64,000 nt of DNA. Source: Marasmius tenuissimus (lineage: Eukaryota; Basidiomycota; Agaricomycetes; Agaricales; Marasmiaceae). Position numbers and translations under genes: made by a program. Below the pieces are notes generated by a model that saw only the letters and a program-made list of their open reading frames with translations, was not told the DNA's origin and made no database searches. The DNA is taken from the NCBI GenBank assembly GCA_029532415.1, contig JAQOTA010000052.1, forward strand, positions 3,162,001 to 3,226,000, read 5' to 3'. Shown here one piece after another: positions 44,235-56,022 of this stretch. Positions within the stretch are counted from its first letter, which is position 1. Each line of letters opens with the position of its first letter.

Positions 44235-46778
44235 CTATGACACTAGATGCAACAAGTCATATTTTACACTCCGCTTCTCTTTCTCCTTTGCCACCTCTAA
44301 GTCTTCCAACAATGAATCTGGGCACAACCGATGGCTATGGTATTTTTTGGCAGCCCAGGCAGCCCATTTCCCATCCAGCCCCTTCCAATATGCATCAGCA
44401 AATTTCAGGCTCCGTCGAGCAAACCTATTAACATACATCAAGTAACAGTCAGAGTTCTGGAGGAGTTGGGAGGCTTACCGACGTATGGTTTCAATGGGTA
44501 TGGATTTAAGTGAGTCTTTCGCATGCTCCTTCATGGCCTTGACGTCCTCCGAGAGAGGAAATTGACGATAATTTCGTTTAGCATAGCCCCAACACTGTTC
44601 TATGGGATTCAACTCGCAATGAAATTTTGGCAAGAAGATTACCCGTGAACCCATCTCCTCTGCCAGTACTTCAATTGCAGACCTCTGCTCCGCAAAATCT
44701 GGCTGGTTATACAGCACCCGTCGCTGACAGCAAGCATCCTTCCCGCCATCTGGACACTTGAATCCCTTACACTCGAGTAGAAGTGCTGCCTCTTGGGTTA
44801 ACCCTCGTTCAAGAAGAAGTTGGGTTGTCCCCTTGAAGGTGACGCCATCAGAGAGATAGAAGTTTTGGGGCTGTCCGTTTGGGAGGCGGCCTGGACCCAT
44901 CTTTACCCTCACTTTCTCTGGCCCGTTCTCTCCGTAAACTGTACGCCCATTCACTACCTTGTCCACCGACTTTCCGAAGTTTTTGCTGGGCCCCTTTGTC
45001 ATTTTACGGGCAGAGAGGGAGTTTTCGGGGCGTGCAGTGTGAATTGTTGCATTGTCGAAGATGAATACATGGTCGTCATCGGGATACGCCTCTTTGGCGA
45101 TCTGGATTGCGGTGCGCAGTTGGTTGCACACATGCTTGTTGGTGAAATATCCTTCCCGCTCCTTCCCTGCTTCAAAGGTTACCTGAGCACTCTTTGTGCC
45201 ATCTCGAGACCGCAACCAGCCGTAATCTGCAGACACAAAGTCCGCAAACATGAGTGATTCACCCTCGCCTTTCTGCCGTGGTTCTGCCCGAGCGTCAGGT
45301 GCGCGCCAGTATTGTTTCCGTTGGTCGTGTGCGTAAAATGTTGATTCGTCGTGATACCAGACCACAACATGCCGTCCCTGAAAGTTGATGGGTATCTCGA
45401 GGCAACCGTTCGCATCGTACTTCCTCGTTTTTTCCTCCAGTGCTTTCAGTGCAGGAAGGAAAACTTGCTGTCTATACTCGACAATGTCGTCGTCTTCATG
45501 TCGGTCTGAGTATGGCGCATAAAGGTTTCCCGCGTACTTGTATCCCATTCCCTTCAACCATTCATCCGCCGTTGCTTTGGAGATTGGCTTGGCAAACCCA
45601 AACCGATCCTGTACTGCTTCGGACTGCATGAAGTCTACAAGGTCTGAGGCCTTGAAATACTTCCCCAGACTGCGAAGATGTTCATGGATGGCTTGTCGCA
45701 GCCCCTCGTCCTCCACTGGTGCATGATTACTCTTCCCATATCCATTGTAAGGTAGATCGTCATGATCCTGAATGAAGTTCCGTGTCCACCGTCTCAGCTT
45801 TTGCGCGTACTTCGGCCCTTTCTGTTCGTTATGTGCAATCTCCTGTGACGCGGCTATCCATTGACCTCTAAACTTTGAATTTCCATCTGTATACTTCCAC
45901 AACAGCCGCTCCATATTCTCCAGCCTTGCCTGTGTGAAGCGGGAGTGTTTCGGCCCTGCAAAACCAACCCCATTTTTCCTCCGGGGATGCACGATTGGTC
46001 GCAATGCATCCAAGGCCTCTCTGCAAAGCTCAAGAGGAGGCGGCCCTGACGGCTCAACATAAGGTTCTGGCCTGGTCGTGCCTGAGTTGTTCGCAAAAAT
46101 AGTTTCCGAGATATAGTCCGATGATCTTGCAAAGGAATTTTTACGGAGGGACTCGCGTAATTGACTGGTAGAGTTCAAGATGGCATTGGTTTTAGAACTG
46201 GGAGTCAGGATGCTCGCATCGGTTGGGGATACACGGTTTCGAACTGGCGTGGAAGGAATTGTTGGAATTTTAAGACACGGGGTGTCAGGGAATTCATCGG
46301 GTGCTTGATTGATTACCGGTGTCAGTGTACGCGGTGTTGGAGTGGATATTCTGGTCATTAGAGACTTGAAGGATGTGTGAAATTGTTTATAGAACGGCCG
46401 AGCTACTGGTTTTCCTGGGTTGGGGTCTACATTCTCGCTACAGTCCTGCACAACCAAAAAATTGTCAATGTGGGGCTTCAAGCAGCATTGAGCTCTCTGC
46501 ACTCACCATCGGGCTCGATCCAGGTGAGATAGGAATGATATCAGGCCCTGCTCTGGCATCTCTGCATCTACTCTGCGCTGATTCCCCTGAATGGCTTGTG
46601 ATCTGTTGATTTTTCTGGACCAGAGTGAGCCGACGGCCTCCGTTTCGGTATATCTTCCACTCACGTCTTTCTTTTTCCGTTCTGCTAGCGAGGGAATGCG
46701 AATAGTGAGCTTCTTGAAAGTTCTCCTGAAGTCAGGAAGATTTTTGGAACGCTCCATCGGTATTTTTCTAGGGGGCAT
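44235..46778 (-). CDS. DDE transposase, fungal
   Basis: A four-exon gene. Exon 1 (MPPRKIPMERSKNLPDFRRT, ending KKKD), a small exon (GESAQSRCRDARAGPDIIPI), the very long exon 3 (46441-44486), and exon 4 starting FARRSLKFADAYWKG, all in phase, give about 760 residues. The catalytic DDE triad can be seen: VVWYHDESTFYAHDQRKQYW (Asp 1), HVFIFDNATIHTA (Asp 2) and FHCELNPIEQCWGYAKRNYR (Glu 3, in the NPIE motif). This is the arrangement of the IS630/Tc1-mariner-like DDE_3 class and of related fungal elements. A CCQRR cysteine motif sits between Asp 2 and Glu. No stop or frameshift, so it may be active or recently active. Terminal repeats were not found with certainty. Confidence 0.85.
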
Positions 46779-46810
46779 CACCAGAACAAGGGTCGCTAGA
46801 TTCTGACCGC

Positions 46811-46990
46811 TCACGAACGCCGAAATTGCTCATGAGCGGTCATGAGCACTGTGAGCCTCGGGGCTGCTCACAAGTGAATATGGGACACCTTTTTTCTCAT
46901 GTGCGCTCGTGAGCACCGTGAATCTCACAGTGATCATGAACAAGCCAGCGTTACTGAGCACTCATGGGCTTAGCTGTCCTCATGTCTGCA
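46811..46990. repeat. Cluster of TGAGC/GCTCA motifs, left
   Basis: Many copies in both orientations, such as GCTCATGAGCGGTCATGAGC, CTGCTCACAAGTG and CTCGTGAGC. It shares GAGCCTC....CTGCTCACAAGTG in direct orientation with the cluster at 48180-48370. Confidence 0.7.
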
Positions 46991-47099
46991 CATAAGCACT
47001 CCACCGAATATAATTTAAAAAAATCAATACACAGTAGTCCCGTATATAAAGTTGTGATTACCGATTAGCTAGACAACCTGATTACACGCGATCTAATTA

Positions 47100-47291
47100 T
47101 TATTGATGATATTCGACATACGCGACCTCAAAATCCGTTATCTCCGTTCGCGGGTTCACTAAACTCAGCCTCAATTGGCCTTCAACTGGAGTCTGGGGTG
47201 TTGTCCTACTACACTGGGATTCATCGATATCAGCGGATCTGCTTATCGAGAATGTTAAGAGGGCAAGAACACACCTTCGGCACGTTGGCAT
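47100..47291 (-). CDS. Possible small secreted protein
   Basis: A 63-codon open frame from ATG at 47291 with a basic and hydrophobic start (MPTCRRCVLALLTFSI), then ESQCSRTTPQTPVEGQLR. A TATA box (TATAAAT, complement of 47391-47397) lies 100 bp upstream with a pyrimidine-rich leader. The hydrophobic part could be a short signal peptide. No family, no introns, and location in a repeat-bounded region make it uncertain. Confidence 0.25.
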   Translation of the reverse strand: MPTCRRCVLALLTFSISRSADIDESQCSRTTPQTPVEGQLRLSLVNPRTEITDFEVAYVEYHQ

Positions 47292-48179
47292 CAGATATCC
47301 TTCCGTGAAATAGTGTGCGGTCTCGGCTATTAAATAAGGGAATGAGAATGAGGGTGGAATTGTGGGGATGTATGAGAGGAACAACCAGGTATTTATACCC
47401 CTTGAGGTGGTCCGTGCGCCGTCTTTCTCTTGCCTATAAACAGCAATCCTTAGCCCGCCAGCTTCATCATGACGTCGGTGGTGCACGGACCCTGAGGCTT
47501 GATCACGTTTGTCCAAGTGCACGTTCGACGGTACTTCCAGCGGTCCAGTTCACTGTTTATTATCAATCTGCTGGGTAATCTAGGTCGGTAAAATCAGCTC
47601 AACCGTCAACAGCTGAGTATGAGGAGAGAAGGTTCCACGTACCTTTCCCTTATGAGTATCCACACGTTGCCTTTGGAGATCTCTTGTACAGCAGACCGCT
47701 TTACAGCCGTTTATCCTTTCTCAAAGTAAAAGATATCTCGTGTCTTCACGGTTGACCCAATTACTTGCAAAGGGAGAAAATATTGATGGATACTTTCAGA
47801 GCCTTCTATTTGAAGCCTGGAGTAACAAAGATGGCATTGAACATGGGCAATGGGCATAGAAAATAGACCCCAGCAACATACCTCAACCGTGACCCATACT
47901 GACGATACCCAATCATTATCTGGGTAATTCGTGGCTTGAAAGTTCCTTCAGAGTCCATGGCAATGAGAGCGGTAGGGTGCCAGCATCAACAGAGTGGGCA
48001 AGGGCAAGGATGAGGTCGTTGCCGGGTGGGTGCGGTACAAGGGTGGGATGAGGTGGCTGTGTAGTCCGCATGTCCATGAAACTTTCCACGCGGTGTCCAT
48101 TTCGTCTAACGCCCAGGAGAAATCAAGCGCCTGGTGCTACTTCCGCTTGTAAGACTCAGATTGGGCCCGCGAATAGGTC

Positions 48180-48370
48180 ATGGGCTGTCATGAAGCAACT
48201 GTGAGGCTCAAGCTGGCTTCTGACAACTCGTGAGGTGATTGTAGACTCACAGATACTCATGAGCGCTTATGAACCAGCCTGAGCCTCACAGCTGCTCACA
48301 AGTGCTCATGCACAGCCCACCTTCTCATATACTCTCACATACGCTGTAATTGCTCACGAGTTATCAAATT
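48180..48370. repeat. Cluster of TGAGC/GCTCA motifs, right
   Basis: Similar to the cluster at 46811-46990: CTCATGAGCGCTTATGA, GAGCCTCACAGCTGCTCACA and ATTGCTCACGAG. Together the two clusters bound 1.2 kb of non-coding DNA. Confidence 0.7.
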
Positions 48371-48789
48371 CTAAGTACACATTTTCTGGTGATGGCGGGC
48401 GAGATCAAACATAGTGTGTAGGCGCGCAGCGGCGTCAACTTGATTCTCTATGCATTTGGTCAAAACTCCATATTTTTCAAAACTAAAACCACCAATCTCT
48501 GCGCTTTCATTTTTTGAACAACCTGTTGGTCTCAATTCCTCAATAAGTGCTACGATACGGAAATGCATAACGACTTTGTGAAATGTAACGCTTTCGGGTC
48601 ACGTGGTGGCCCGATCTGTTCTGGTTCTGTCTTATCAACACGCCGCAGCAAGGAGGTAATATTCTGGGATTGCAAGCCCGAGAATCCTACACTGAAACAC
48701 AGCACGATCTCGTACATACACCGGTACATTACACAGATCACGACATCTATGGTCTGGAGACTAAATAGAGGAATAAGAATAAAGAATTG

Positions 48790-51700
48790 TTAACTGATCG
48801 TCGTCTTCCGTTTCTTCTGTGGACTCTCCACCACCCTGTAATCACGTTCCTCCCCATCCCCGTCCACGAGAGTGACCGAACGAGACCTTGTACGACGATG
48901 CGCCACTTCCACCACCGCCTCTTCACCATCCTCGGATTCGGGTTCGGACTCTTCGTCGTCACCTCGTACAGGTACGTCTTCCTGCAACGTTTCCTTCTCA
49001 GCACCCTTCTTCCTATTTTCCTTCTTCCTCTTCTTGCTATTGACACCCTTGAATGTCAACTCAATGATTCGACAAATCTCTACGTCGGCCCTCGCATTGA
49101 GGAGTGTGTCGAACCACAACTGGTGAAATGCGTAAGCGAAAGACATATCTCGGGATAACGGAACTGATCGCTCACCTTCTGCGTTTCAGACGGTCTATCT
49201 CCGGGACCCTTCACCTCGACGAACATGCATTCGCGTTTGTCGTAATTCCACACAAACAAATCCGGAACGCCACGTGCCCTAGCAGCGTAGTCTTCGCAGA
49301 ACAAGCGACATATACAGACAAGGGTGTCGTTCTTGAGGCACTATGAAAGCGAAAAGCTGGAGATCAGCTATCATCGAAAAGCAAGGTTAGAATACCCGAT
49401 ACTGACTTCGACAGCCTCCAACAGATCCTCAGGCGGACACACATCCCATCTCACGCCAACACAAAGCGTATTCTGTCCCCGATACATCTTGTCGTGTTTC
49501 TCGACCAGCCGTCGCGCATGACCCGCCTCGATATCTTGTATCCGTCGGTCGATCAGGTCTTTCCTCGCGTAGTAGAACGAGTCTTCGGCCAAGTCAAGCG
49601 GTCCTGCCTGGAACTTGGTTTCGAATGCACCTGGAATGTCGGCGAAGATGACGTCCCAAAACAGAAGCGCGAAGATAGTGGTTAAAATACTCGTCTCGGA
49701 GTGAAGGCTGATGTTGAGAAGACAGATGTAAGTCTGCGCAAGTATAGGAGGAAGAGAAGGTAGAGATACCCTTTGAAGCCTCGCTTCGCATAGAACTGAA
49801 GCGCTAATTCCTCTACTGTCACCTCCCCGCCACCCTCTCCTCGCCACTTGGATTTCCCCTTCCACTTCCACTGGGCTTTCGTCTACCATGCACCGTTGTA
49901 AGTACACCGCAAAGCGAGATTGAGAAGAGTAGCCCAACTCACAGTCGCGTTCGCAATAAGCATCGTTACTTCCTCCTTATCAGGATCATACGGTACGGGA
50001 ACCTTCCGAAAGTAGGACGTCAATTCCGCATTAATCGGCATCCCATGTTGATTCGTATTGTCGTTGGCGATGTTCTCCTTCTCAGCCGCAGTACTGGAGG
50101 TGCTCGCTCCCGCCGCGGGGCTGTTGACCGTAGTTGTGGTTGAGGAACTCTGAGTCGTCCACATCCTGTGTCCGGCGTACTCGACTTTGACAGGTTCTCG
50201 TAGTTCCCTGTAAACTTTGCATCGCGAATGTTCAGGTATCCTGAGGGTCTTCTCTAGTTTCTGGTAACGTCGCACAAGATCAGGTCGGGAAACTAGATGA
50301 GATGTTAAGATGTCAAACATAGGCGAGGCGAGTCGAATCAAGACATTCAAACTCACCGAGATGGGTATCTGTATCCTCTAACGCCTCCTCGATACCTTTC
50401 AATGCCCGACGCAGTATATCCCGGTCTGGTTTCTTCGGGACGATCTTGGATAGATAGCAGTCCATGATCAAAGCTCGTCTGATGTACCAGTCGGCTCGTT
50501 TCCCTCGACGCCAAAACTTCTGATTCAGAAGTTTCTGGAGTAGCCTGAACTCTTCGTTGTACTCCTTCAGCGGACCACAAGCATCAGCTGCTTTGCTCAT
50601 CAGCCGCGTGAGGATATGACCTATAAGCCTGTTGAGCTCACGTCGTCACAGAAAACATATACGTGCACACACTCACCACATTGAAACCTCTCCAACGCCG
50701 CCCGTCTCTCGTCCTCCGGTTTGGCCTTCTCAACGTCACAACATCGATCCCACAACTCCTCGACCTTCTCTCTCCTGAAGATATCCAACACGAGTCTGGA
50801 CCTCTTTGCAGCCTTCGACTCTGTGGCCTCCACCACTTCTTTCTCTTTCTCTGTCTTCGACGACGAAGGTTTCTTCTTCTGCTTTTCTGGTGCCGTTGCC
50901 TCTGCTATCTCAGCTAGCTCCGCTTCGGACATCATGAGTTGCAGCTGCAGCGCTTTCTCGTACTCGAGAAACTCGTTCCGTGCCGGCCAGATGACGCTGC
51001 GGTTGTGGGTGTATTGTGGGTAAGCTCGTTTCTTGAAAACGGTAAGGAGAGATGGGGTGAAAGGTTTGGGCGGCATTTCAGTGCTGTACAAAGTTCCATG
51101 AACTCCGGAATCTGGGCGAAGAGGGAAGAAAAAACACCAACCTGCGATAGTAGATGATGTTCATTCGGACGATGAGTTCATGGAATGATGGATTGATTCT
51201 AACGCATGTCCCTGTAAACAAATTGGATCAGTATAGCGTTTTTCATTGACTGCAGAGAGGAGGGTATACCAAGTTTGTCACGCGCTTTGGTGAGTAAAAG
51301 TTGTTCCTGGTTTTTCTTCTGAACGAAGCCGTTGCCAAAGAGCGTAGTTTGCTTCAGGCTGTCTTTCTTCGGAGTCGCGTTCGCCTTTCCTTTGCCTTTG
51401 CGGTCGAAGGTCGCGGGATTTAGGACAGCTTGTCCTCGAGCATGGTCGAGTAGTGATGTGACCAGAGCATCTTTCTGAAGTAAGAAGAATGTAAGCATCC
51501 AGTCGCGAGGTGGGTGGTTGAAAGGACCAACAGTGGTTTTGGGCTTGTTACACTTGAAGTCTTTCGCGAGAGCTTGCAGGTGTTCGACCGAAAGACGTCT
51601 GAGAGCTTCGTCGAGGGTCATCTTGGAATCATCGTCGCAGAAGAAAAACTCGGTGATGGTCGAATCGTTGTTAGGTTCGGTTGAAGCACTGGGAGGCAGG

Positions 51701-52394
51701 TTGATTGGGGCCAGCCCTTCGTCGTCGGAATCCATGGTGAGGTCGATAATTTCAGGCTGTGATGAGTGTACAGTGATAACTTCTACGGGAGTCACTTGTG
51801 ATTGTACAGATTGCTGGCTCGACTGAGTCTGAGTGGGAGATTTGTCGGCGAGAGAGAGAAGGTGTGTCGCGGATTGTGTACAAAGGGATTCAACGCTCTT
51901 CACAAGACCGTCTAGTTCTGAGATCTCCTTTCTAAATTTTTCCATAGATGTTAACGGATGCCATTGCCCAGGATTACGCTGCAGTAGTCGAGTAAGAGTA
52001 TACCGAGATGGGTCTATTTGAGTAGTTAAGCAGTCTGGAGCCCAACGAGATGATATTCTGACGCACAGGATAGTTGAGAGAATGCACCGAGTACATTTCT
52101 TTCGTCGGGGTCAAGCAGCTCCAGTTCGTGGTCACATATTTCGTTGGTTATTTCTAGTACCAAAAATAAGTGAGCTGCGATGCCTCATCGGAATCGGTTC
52201 AATATCGCACCTTCGAAGACCGTGACATACGCAGATGGCCTTTTCCATCGTTTCTTAGGCTTTTGCTTCTCCTCCTCTTTATCTTCTTCAATCCCATCAG
52301 TTTCTTGAGGTGCTTCATATTCGTCGACAATGTCTTCAATAGCATTAGGAGCTGCGTGTTCAATGCCAAAGACGAGGTCGAGAGCTGAGGACAT
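48790..52394 (-). CDS. FAN1: FAN1-like structure-specific nuclease with VRR-NUC domain
   Basis: Homologue of Fanconi-associated nuclease 1, a 5'-flap endo/exonuclease for interstrand cross-link repair in the nucleus. The start is at 52394 (MSSALDLVFGIEHAAPNAI); splicing GAAG|GTGCGA and CC T|GTGCGT joins ITNEICDHELELLDPDERN and YPSRYTLTRLLQRNPGQWHP to the exon with MEKFRKEISELDGL. The middle has the helical (TPR-like) repeats of the family (ALQLQLMMSEAELAEIAEAT; LLQKLLNQKFWRRGKRADW). The C-terminus is the VRR-NUC nuclease: GVPDLFVWNYDKRECMFVEV followed by KGPGDRPSETQKLWFDTLL, including the PD...E.K catalytic motif. The tail is Lys/Glu-rich. A broken fragment of the 3' end is found at 40325-40765. 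Confidence 0.9.
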
Positions 52395-52573
52395 TTTCAG
52401 GCTTCAAATATAGTATTCGAGGGCAGTAAGAAAGAATCGAACTGGCTGGCCGATTCTTTGGGGGTCAAACCTTGGGCCCCAGCTCGATGACTGGGAGGAG
52501 AACAAGACGCAGAGTCAGACGCGAACCGTGGGTAACCAACAGTAAGCGCTCGGGCGGACGCGTTGCTCATGTG
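52395..52573. promoter_or_regulatory. Bidirectional promoter of FAN1 and J-protein genes
   Basis: Only 179 bp lie between the two divergent start codons. No motif could be assigned with confidence. Confidence 0.55.
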
Positions 52574-53590
52574 ATGTTTTCCTCTTTCTCCACCACCACC
52601 ACTGCCCGTCATCAATGCCGCAAAATTCTCTTCCAGAGAGCATTCTCCTCCTCAGCTCGGTATGAGGATCACTACAAGACTCTTGGTGTTACTCCTTCAG
52701 CAAGTAAAGCCCAGATCAAGGTGAGTGCTTTGGCCTTGTCTCGATGGACAAGGAGAATCTAACGGGCTATGGTCGTTCAGTCACACTTTTACCAAGTAAT
52801 TTTTGATTTCACGCATGAGAGGGATCACGAGCTCATGCGTCTATAACAGCTGAGCAAGATACACCACCCAGATGTTTCCAATGATCCTAAATCGAAGGAA
52901 CTATTCAACAAAGTGAGCGAGGCATATTCAGTTCTCAGCGATGATAGGGAAAGGTGCGTTATCCAGTCTATCATTCCGTACGAAACATCAGCACTTAAAC
53001 GACCTTCCAGACGTGCATACGACCGAAAACTCGCTTCGGCACTACACCCACCTCGTTATTCTCCTGGGCCATCCTCGAGTGCAGCCCACAATGGCGAATG
53101 GACAGAGAGACGAAGACCAGGAGCAACTCACGCTTGGAGAGGTCCCCGAGCTAGCTCTCACCCGCGTTCGAAGTACCCAAGCGGCGCGCAGCACCAAACA
53201 GCCAGTACCAGCGGCAGCGGCGGAGGAGGGTCTCACTACGACGGTTCTTCACACCACAGCCGGTTCCAAGACAGTTCTGCTTATGCAGCTCATCTGAACT
53301 CTATTCCTGACCGTTCTGCCTTCCGTCGGCGTGCGGAGGAGGCACACAAGGAGAGAGAAGCAGTCGAGGGTGTCTCGGGATTTAGAAGGGGCTTGCAACT
53401 TATGGTTGCGCTTGCTATAATCTCAATGTTTGTTGGAAGGAGCACCGATGAGTCGAGGTGCGTTCGATTTCTTCTCTCATACTCGGGACACACCGCTCAT
53501 GAGTAGCGTATCAGGTACAAGCAAGCATCTTATTCGCCGTCGATGCCATCGTCTAGGACATCGTCTTCGTCATCACAGAACGAGAATTGA
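52574..53590 (+). CDS. Mitochondrial J-domain (DnaJ) protein
   Basis: Starts at [19 protein letters not shown], which is basic, Ser/Thr-rich and free of acidic residues, as in a mitochondrial targeting peptide. Then a J-domain: [25 protein letters not shown] (a small exon), [20 protein letters not shown] with the HPD motif, and [15 protein letters not shown]. After a Ser/Gly/Arg-rich region there is a hydrophobic segment ([15 protein letters not shown]), and the last exon reads [20 protein letters not shown]. It resembles inner-membrane J-proteins such as yeast Jid1, co-chaperones of mitochondrial Hsp70. All five introns keep phase. Confidence 0.85.
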
Positions 53591-54045
53591 ACTTTGACAC
53601 TGTATTTGCATGCATTCAAACGATAATATGACAAAGGAATTCGGCAGTACACATGCCTGCGGTGGTTCAGTGTTGGCGAACAAATACAAATCTTCTGATC
53701 GTGCAGCCCAAACCGGAGGAAGAATTTTGGTGTCTTATTTTCGAACCGAAGGCTCCACGCTTGGGATGTTCTGAACTCTACAGGGCAGAAACTGGTGCAC
53801 GACCTCGGTAGAACGCTATATATTCTATCCGGCGCAATACGTCGCCGCGGGTGGCGACGGACACCGGAAGGAATCTCGCCTGTTATGTGCGTATCCTGAA
53901 TATGCTCGGACCAATCATGAAGCTGTGAAAGTAATGGATATAATACACACGTATGTCTAAGTAGTAAGCTAAAGTCTACAAGGTTATCCAAGTCCCGTAG
54001 CGAGGATACGAATCTGTTTTGTTGAGTCACCGTTCCGCCTTCTGG
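53591..54045. other. Convergent intergenic region
   Basis: 3' flanks of the J-protein and Crinkler-kinase genes. A minus-strand open frame of 166 codons (53530-54030) lies here and overlaps the end of the J-protein gene; no motif supports it. Confidence 0.4.
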
Positions 54046-56022
54046 TCAGGTCATGCAGTCAAGCCATGTCCGTAGCCAATACAGATCATGTTCCTTTGTG
54101 ATCAGCCCTTTCGGCTTGACGCCCTCCGGCCACTTGATAGCGCCCCCCAACGAAATCCCCGGTGGGTACCGTGCTTTCCCCACCTTCCCCGCCCAATCGA
54201 AATCGACCAACGCGACCCGAATCTTCCTCTCATGACCCTCTTCTTCTCGTACATCCACCATGATATTACTCGGCCTCAAATCCCCAAACACATGGTCATT
54301 CGCATGCAACGTCGACACAGCCCGTCGTAGATGCTCCGAGATCTTTCTCGCGTCCACCGACGTTCCCGAAAAGTCGTAAAGCGTGACCGCATCCGTCAGG
54401 TGCTCCATGACTATCATCCTCCAATAGAACAGCCCAGGTTCATCTTCCCCAACGGTAGGATTCTGCTCGAGATCCCAATAGTAGAGTTTCGGTGCAACAC
54501 CCACAGACTCGAGCAACCTGTGGGCTTCAGCAGAGTAGTGCCGAGTGAATTTGACGACGACAGGAACGCCGTGCGAGTTATTCTCGTCCACGAGTTTTCC
54601 ACTCCAAATGTTGTTCCCCATCATGAGGAGATTGGAGTACTCGATGCGCGATATTTGCCCACCTGGCGTGACGAAGGTGTTTCGAATAGGGAGGTAGCGT
54701 TTGGGGAGGTGGGGTAAAAGACTGGGCAGATCATGGTAGTATTCGAATAAGACAGTGATGGCACGTCGCAGAGATGCGAAAAGCCTCGCGATACTTTCGA
54801 AGACCGCTCTGGGATCGCTGGGCATGCTCGTACAGACTTGGAATCCGGTGAGGTATTCGAGAGTTGGCCATCGACTGGCGTTGGCGCATCCAAGAACTGC
54901 GACGTGAGAACCGGAGATGACCAACATGAAGCATGGCAGAGAGATTGATTTTCGAACGCTATCGAGCTATGAACGAGTTTTTTGAGGAACTTGGCTGTAT
55001 TTTGACGTTCAGAGATACGCACCGAAGCGAGGCGTATACATTTAAGGTAGATTTTCTGGCATCTGGCCATTAGTCGCGAGCCGATATCGTCTTCGCTGAG
55101 AAACAATAGCGAAGGGTAGACACCGTCCACAAGGAGCAACCCATCGAAAGCTGCTCCTTCCTTCGTCCGTTTCATCAGCTCGCAATTCAACATCTTCTCG
55201 ATTAGACTCGAAACCGCCTTCTTCTTGTGCTCCTGGTCGACTTCATTCGACGAAAGAACATTCCAACAAATGGACGAAAACTTGACCGCCAGCGGGTAAA
55301 GCTCTGAGGGAACGTCCAGCGCCGGGCTGTTCCAATCTAGCAAGAACCTGTCGAAAGCAGGATGCAAGATCGCAATCGGTATCTCCGCGAACGGATCTTG
55401 GCCCGCACGCCTCTTCGCGGTAACATCCTCCCGTTTCTCGAAATCCTCACTACCCAGCGACTCCTGCCATTCTCGATTATCTTCACGTTTTTCTTGCATC
55501 TGTATGTCCAACAACTCGGAAGAGATCATTCCGATTGTTCCCACCGCTAAAGCACGACATAAAACAACATCCTTGCCAAGAAATGAAGCTTGCACTCACC
55601 CGTCGGTTGATCCTTGAGTGATATGAGAAGATGAAGACTTTCGTCTTCAGGAAGATCAAGATATACCTCTCCAAGGCTTCCAGAGTCGGCTGTGATTGTC
55701 ACAACATGTTCCATCAAATCGGTGTAGGTCGTCGTTATTTCGGAATTTTCATTCTCAAACTTGAATCGGTCGTCACTTCTCGCTATCGATGGGTTCAGCT
55801 AACCCTGATGAGCTTCATCTTCAAAAGTAGTTGCAGAAAACGCACCTTCCAGATATCCAATGCGACTATCTCGCTCGATGGTTCATGGCGCAGACGAGCT
55901 GATATCGCCTTGCTGAGAGCCTCGAAGTCGTGTGTCGGTTCGAAATTGACGCTGAATACGCGACGAGTGACTTTTGTTGGCAGCCCACTAACATCGATAC
56001 ACCAGAGTTGAGCTTGAGGCAT
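54046..56022 (-). CDS. Crinkler-like protein with kinase-like C-terminal domain
   Basis: Four exons (56022-55846, 55798-55600, 55546-55023, 54966-54046), all in phase, give 606 residues. The N-terminal ~65 residues (MPQAQLWCIDVSGLPTKVTR, then ALDIWK) match the ubiquitin-like header of the Crinkler (CRN) family: LWC at the start and L(D)IWK at the end of the header. The middle is helical (EKREDNREWQESLGS; DPFAEIPIAILHPAFDRFLL). The C-terminal part has GVPVVVKFTRHYSAEAHRLL (Lys), LFYWRMIVMEHL, HVFGDLRPSNIMV (catalytic-type GDL..N) and VALVDFDWAG (metal-binding Asp), typical of CRN-kinase proteins. In oomycetes and some fungi CRN proteins are nuclear effectors; the role in a basidiomycete is unknown. 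There is no classical signal peptide. The gene is intact. Confidence 0.78.

Larger units (their letters stand above)
44235..46990. mobile_element. DNA transposon, boundaries unresolved
   Basis: Defined by the intact DDE gene. Immediately beyond its start is a cluster of TGAGC/GCTCA repeats (46811-46990) that could be a subterminal transposase-binding region. No matching cluster was recognised on the left side, so the extent is inference. Confidence 0.45.
46779..48789. other. Repeat-flanked region between transposase and FAN1
   Basis: 2 kb with no confident gene, other than a weak small open frame at 47100-47291. It is bounded by two related repeat clusters, described separately. Confidence 0.5.

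Noticed and set aside
51199..51945. FAN1 start at the Met at 51945
   Set aside because: Two phase-matched introns connect to an upstream start at 52394 and the added sequence aligns with the expected FAN1 N-terminal region.
53530..54030. 166-codon minus-strand open frame
   Set aside because: Overlaps the J-protein 3' end, lies directly behind the Crinkler-kinase stop and has no motif.
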